This document shows positions 59,870 through 64,000 of a stretch of 64,000 nucleotides of DNA, piece after piece. Origin of the DNA: Malachius bipustulatus (Eukaryota; Arthropoda; Insecta; Coleoptera; Melyridae). Position 1 is the stretch's first letter. Every line of letters begins with the position of its first letter. The DNA lies in the NCBI GenBank assembly GCA_910589415.1, contig OU342634.1:16179144-16243143 (forward strand), written 5' to 3'. The notes below the pieces were generated by a model. That model saw only the letters and a list, made by a program, of their open reading frames with translations, did no database searches and was not told the origin of the DNA. The translations under genes were made by a program, and so were the position numbers.

Positions 59870-60060
59870 TTGTAGGCAAAATTGGATACCGGATCTGTCT
59901 GACGTCAGGATTAGAGGAATGCGACGCGAAAAATGAGTTGGCCGGTCTGCGTCCGGACGGACATGCCAAGCCAACTACCGGAGAATGGAACGAGATCAGA
60001 GAGTAAAATAAACCAGACAAACGCGTCATAAGCTCGCCATGTTATTCTTTTTTTACCCGC
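59870..60060. other. GC-richer island, no frame
   Basis: Contains CTGACGTCAGG, GCGTCCGGACGGACATGCC and GTCTGCGTCCGGAC, with several CpG. It stands out from the AT-rich flanks and might be a promoter or a 5' untranslated exon, but no adjoining coding frame was found. Confidence 0.25.
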
Positions 60061-60064
60061 TTAA

Positions 60065-62745
60065 AGTATAGTGTAATTTATTTTGCACTTAAAGCAAAGC
60101 TTCGGTTTATGTAAAGTAAAAAAAAAATGTTGACATATATCCTCGTCTTGAGTAGCTGGTTTCCAAGTCGATCGAAGAAAGGAGATAATATACAGAGTGG
60201 TCTAGAACTCTAGACTCTAGACTCTAGAGAACGTTTGGAAGAGGCCATTTCGCCGCCACCCCGATCCCCATTGCGTTAATTAAATTGATTACGCTGTATA
60301 AACTGAGCTGACCTTAATTTCTTTCAGGAAAAATATATTTCTTAGAACTTAGGGTTTATTTTAAGAAGTGGGTAAAATTAAATTAAACTGCAAGTAGCAA
60401 ATGGCCTGCCGGCGTAGCATCCCAAAATTGCGGTTGTCTAAAAAAAAACACCTGTTCTGGAGAATGTTTACATGTTCCACCATCATAACCTCAGCCAAAT
60501 TAAAGGTCAACATAAAAATAGAAAGGCCATGCGTAGAGAATCAAAATTCAGGCACTTGAACAACTAATAATTAATTGTTAATCGGGTGTTATGCTTGGGT
60601 GTGGACTCATTAACGGATGTTATAATAGGGTAAAGGACCAGCCCAAAATTAGGACAGGATCACACAGTAAGGTTCAAATAAGTAGGTACCTTGGTGATTA
60701 ACTCACTGTCCGGACCAGTTGAGTGGTGATAACGGCACTTCGTTTTAATTAATAAGATTGTAAATCTCGTTAAGGTTTAATATTCAAAATCAAAATATTA
60801 TAATAATATTCAAAAGTACCTATCTGAAAATTGTAGCGTAAGCGCTTGGTAACGTATACATATTTTAGAAAATGTTGAAAAAGGTCGTGACTGGTATTAA
60901 GGTAAAATTGTCGTCTTCTTCATGGCACTTCTAGCGAGCATGGAATTTAAGAAAAGGGGAAGTGTATGATAAACTTCGAGAGCTGACAGAGTAACCATGT
61001 GATTGACTGCTTAATTAGTATAATGGTTGGTCAGGATCGCGATGTGCTAATCGTGGATGGGTTTCAAACGAAGTACAACAATAACACCTAACCTATGCGC
61101 TTGGAGAATTTCTAACTAAGATTTGCTGAATCACAAGTTGCTGAAGACTGTGAAGTTTAACAACATTCTAAGCCTCTTAGCACCATATGTTTTGGAGCTT
61201 CGAATGTAGTTGATCCCATCAGGTTTACCGAAATATGAAGCCACCAGTTTTTAGTTTTTTTTTTTTTTTTTTGAAACCAGTAGCTAAAATATTCTGTTGC
61301 AAATAGGGCAGAAATTGTCTATGTAGTTTTTTTGAAGAGATGAAAGATTTGTATTTGAATTGTGTCTTTTGATGTTGGTAGCAAAGAGATTGATTGTCTT
61401 ATTTTATCTTATTTTTGCATTCAACCACATAGGTAGGTACTTAACTATGTGCATCTGTCTGGTGTTCTTTCGAAAACCGTGTAGTTTACCAACAGTAATA
61501 GTTTCCATTTCACAGAGCCGTCTACTAGTCTACTTGTAGACTCATGAAATGCAATAACGTTGCAACGTTAAAGCGAATATAATATAATTAATAATTGCTT
61601 CCCCACGTCGGTGTTACGTAATTATTGCTCGATGCAACTGTGAGACTGTGTCACGTCTGGTTGTATAAGTGCTTGGGCAAGCCGAAACCGGGTTACTTAT
61701 AGCATTATTCAGAGAAAGTTACGCCAAATTCGTACATAGCACTAGCACTATTTGCATTCACGCCTCCCACGGGGGATTATATAATAATTGTGTTATTATG
61801 TTACCAATATAGTTTCATTGGAGTAAGTAATTCTTGGATGATGGACGTAAAACATTTAAAATTACCCTTCCGGTCGTATGGGGCAAATTATAGGGGTTCA
61901 ACTATGCGCTATTAACGGGCATTGAGAAATTACATACTGACATAACTTCATTATAAAGACAATTAAATGTAATAAATAAGTACAAAAACAAAAACGTACA
62001 ATACAAAATAAGCAAATAAATAATAATTTAGAAAACAAGAAAATAAAAACTCATAAATGGAATACGGGAATTCGGTCTTATTTTTACATAATATTCTAGT
62101 AGTTTGGCCTTGATTATTAAGCTCTTTAGCCACACACTTTTGCGTAATTTTTTTTAATCAATACAGGGGGTTTCGAGATTTCAAGAGAGACATTTTTGGA
62201 ACCACTCAAAAATTTTGAAGTCTTTAAAAAACTATTATGTCTATAGTCCTTACGTCGTACAAATGATTTATAAACCGAAACCAACATTTATAATTGGAGC
62301 TGGTCCAATAAATTCCTTCCAATGTTATCATCACAGTTATTTTGTTGAATAAATTTACTCTTCAAAAGCGCTTTACGTAAAAAGAGTAAATAGTTGAGGG
62401 CTGATGTGACTTATGTGACTAATCTAACATAAAAAAATGTTAAAGATGGTACAGGATGTCTCAGAAATAAATGCAAAAACCTTAAGATATTTTACATGTA
62501 TTTAGAAATCCTAATGAATACATATATTTAACGAAAATCGCAGCGTTACCGAGGAGATAAAAATTATCAAAGTTTTTATGTCACTTAATTAATACTCCTA
62601 CTAGACTACTCGCGAATTCAAAAGTTCTGGTAACAAATGCAGAGGCGATCAAGAAAGACCTTGTAACAATCAGGAGTCGTCATCATACCTTTAGTCAGTC
62701 AGATAAAAATCAACAGTGAAGCGAATAAGTAGACGATAGACTAAG
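60065..62745. other. AT-rich stretch with solitary element ends
   Basis: Contains a CTAGACTCTAGACTCTAGA tandem (about 60210-60235) and a 17-base-class T run near 61255. ATACAGGGGGTTTCGAGATT at 62163 and TACAGGATGTCTCAGAAAT at 62452 look like lone ends of the CAGGGTG foldback group. No gene recognised. Confidence 0.45.
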
Positions 62746-62752
62746 CGATATA

Positions 62753-63630
62753 CAGGGTGTCAATTTGAAAACTTGCCACCCCCAAATTCTTCCTTTAAAT
62801 TTTTTTTTCAAAGAAGTCCCGAAACGAGAAATGAAAGATGAAGTGGCATCAGTGGAAATAATTGCACACTTTTTCATCGAACTCTACCTAGGGGGGGGGG
62901 GGAGTGGATTTTTAAATTTAATTTATGTTCTATTGACGTAAAAATATTTTATACAGGCTGTTCCTCGACTCAGTAATGACGACATTGTCTATTTTTTTAA
63001 ATGGGACACTCTGTATATATTATTACATTTTCAGATTGTCTGAGAAAATCCAGTAGGAATGGTTTTTACAGTTGCAGCAGGTTATTAGTTATAAACAAAT
63101 GAAAATTGCAATTTTCCATTTTGAAAGCCGTGTACATCAAAAAGGGCTCTAAATATCGAACAACGGCTTACATGTCCCTATCTTATCTTTTGAAGCGATA
63201 TCCCATGATGTAGATGAAGTTTTTATACAGGGTGATCAATAGTCTGATAATTTTCGTCACCCTGTATGAAAATTTCATCCACACAATAGGATACCGCTTG
63301 AAACGTCAAGATAGGAACATGTAAGCCGTTTTCCGATATCTGTTTGTAGCTGTTTTCAAAACAAGCTGCTACTCAGTTTAAACTGCAATTGTAAAAACAA
63401 TTTTTATTGGATTTTCTCAGACAATATGAAATTGTATTAATATACAGGTGTCCCATTCAAAAAAATAGACCATATCTCGTCGTTACTGAGTCAAGGAACA
63501 CCCTGTATAAAAATTTTTAACGTCAATAGAACATAAATTACATTGAAAATTTTACCTATTTCGGGATTTCTTTGAAAAAAAATTTTCAAGGAAGAATGCG
63601 GGGGTGGCAAATTTTCAAATTGACACCCTG
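62753..63630. mobile_element. Nested foldback element, 0.88 kb
   Basis: Outer ends CAGGGTGTCAATTTGAAAA and complement at 63630, with TA outside. Further mirrored pairs sit inside: ACAGGCTGTTCCTCGACTCAG (62953) with CTGAGTCAAGGAACACCCTGT (about 63487-63508), ATGGGACACTCTGTATA (about 63001) with TACAGGTGTCCCAT (about 63443), and ACAGGGTGAT with GTCACCCTGT around the centre (63225-63265). The inner part is homologous to that of the 10.3 kb element. Confidence 0.9.
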
Positions 63631-63634
63631 TACC

Positions 63635-64000
63635 TATATTGTGATTGTAAGCTATGCTTACAGACATGAATTTTGTAACTTCTGTAGATATTCCTGTTAC
63701 CTATTTACTTAATTAGATAGGTACTCGTTTTAATAGATGTGTTAATCGATCTATAATTAGAAATAATTATTGTAATATAGAAACGTGTTCGTTCTAGATA
63801 TCTATATCACCTAGGTAGGAAAGGTACCTACCTACCTACCTCCACCAAAAAGGCAAGAAGTGTAAGTGTAAGTAATAAACCATGCCTGCCTATGATGATA
63901 TAAAGGAATTAACCAATATCTTACATAAGAACCCTATTTCTGCAATAATTGACCTATTACACTAGTGCCGGTGCGCATTATAAATAATTCAATTTCCTGT
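63635..64000. other. No feature recognised
   Basis: AT-rich end of the window with GGTACCTACCTACCTACC microsatellite-like sequence near 63822. Confidence 0.5.

Overview
The window looks like a piece of a large, AT-rich, transposon-dense arthropod nuclear genome, most likely an insect. The signs are the many (TACC)n/(GGTA)n words, the A/T-rich spacers, several non-LTR retrotransposon clades in all stages of decay, and many palindromic elements with CAGGGTGT-type ends inserted at TA. The order (Hemiptera, Coleoptera, Lepidoptera) cannot be settled from the sequence alone. There are no bacterial genes, no rRNA, no recognisable tRNA and no CRISPR array. No complete host protein-coding gene is visible.

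Layout. 1-1.2 kb: G/C-rich segment with an eight-copy 20-bp motif in both orientations. 5.1-5.5 kb: an open frame on the minus strand that could be a membrane-protein exon. 6.3-9.6 kb: LINE graveyard, with a minus-strand Jockey-like element split by a 1,001-bp plus-strand LINE derivative carrying a 13-bp target duplication. 10.3-11.2, 19.7-20.4, 22.7-23.4, 38.6-39.1, 41.0-41.8 and 62.8-63.6 kb: long foldback elements. 12.4-12.9, 16.8-18.6, 28.2-28.8, 29.3-31.1, 52.7-53.5 and 55.7-57.1 kb: more LINE fragments. 14.9-15.7 kb: a GC-richer, internally duplicated, probably non-coding segment ending at a poly(A) signal. 31.6-32.7 kb: the best host-gene candidates, a set of short phase-compatible exons and a possible first exon behind an X-box-like site. 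34.2-35.0 and 57.1-58.0 kb: two inverted copies of an 0.83-0.87 kb element with a hairpin near each end. 36.2-37.6 kb: a broken reverse-transcriptase gene of a less common class. 44.5-49.2 kb: an RTE-like retrotransposon interrupted twice, by a 0.9 kb foldback and by a 2.0 kb DNA transposon whose ends carry dense TGACGTCA arrays.

How the parts relate. Almost everything recognisable is mobile DNA, and much is nested, so relative ages can be read: RTE before foldback and DNA transposon at 45-49 kb; Jockey-like element before LINE derivative at 8-9 kb; foldback element before LINE derivative at 29-31 kb. Three LINE copies keep both ends but have lost most of ORF2, which points to a family of internally deleted, trans-mobilised LINEs. 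Two RNase H fragments 11 kb apart share the same disabling mutations and so were copied after death. All calls are by eye, without database searches.
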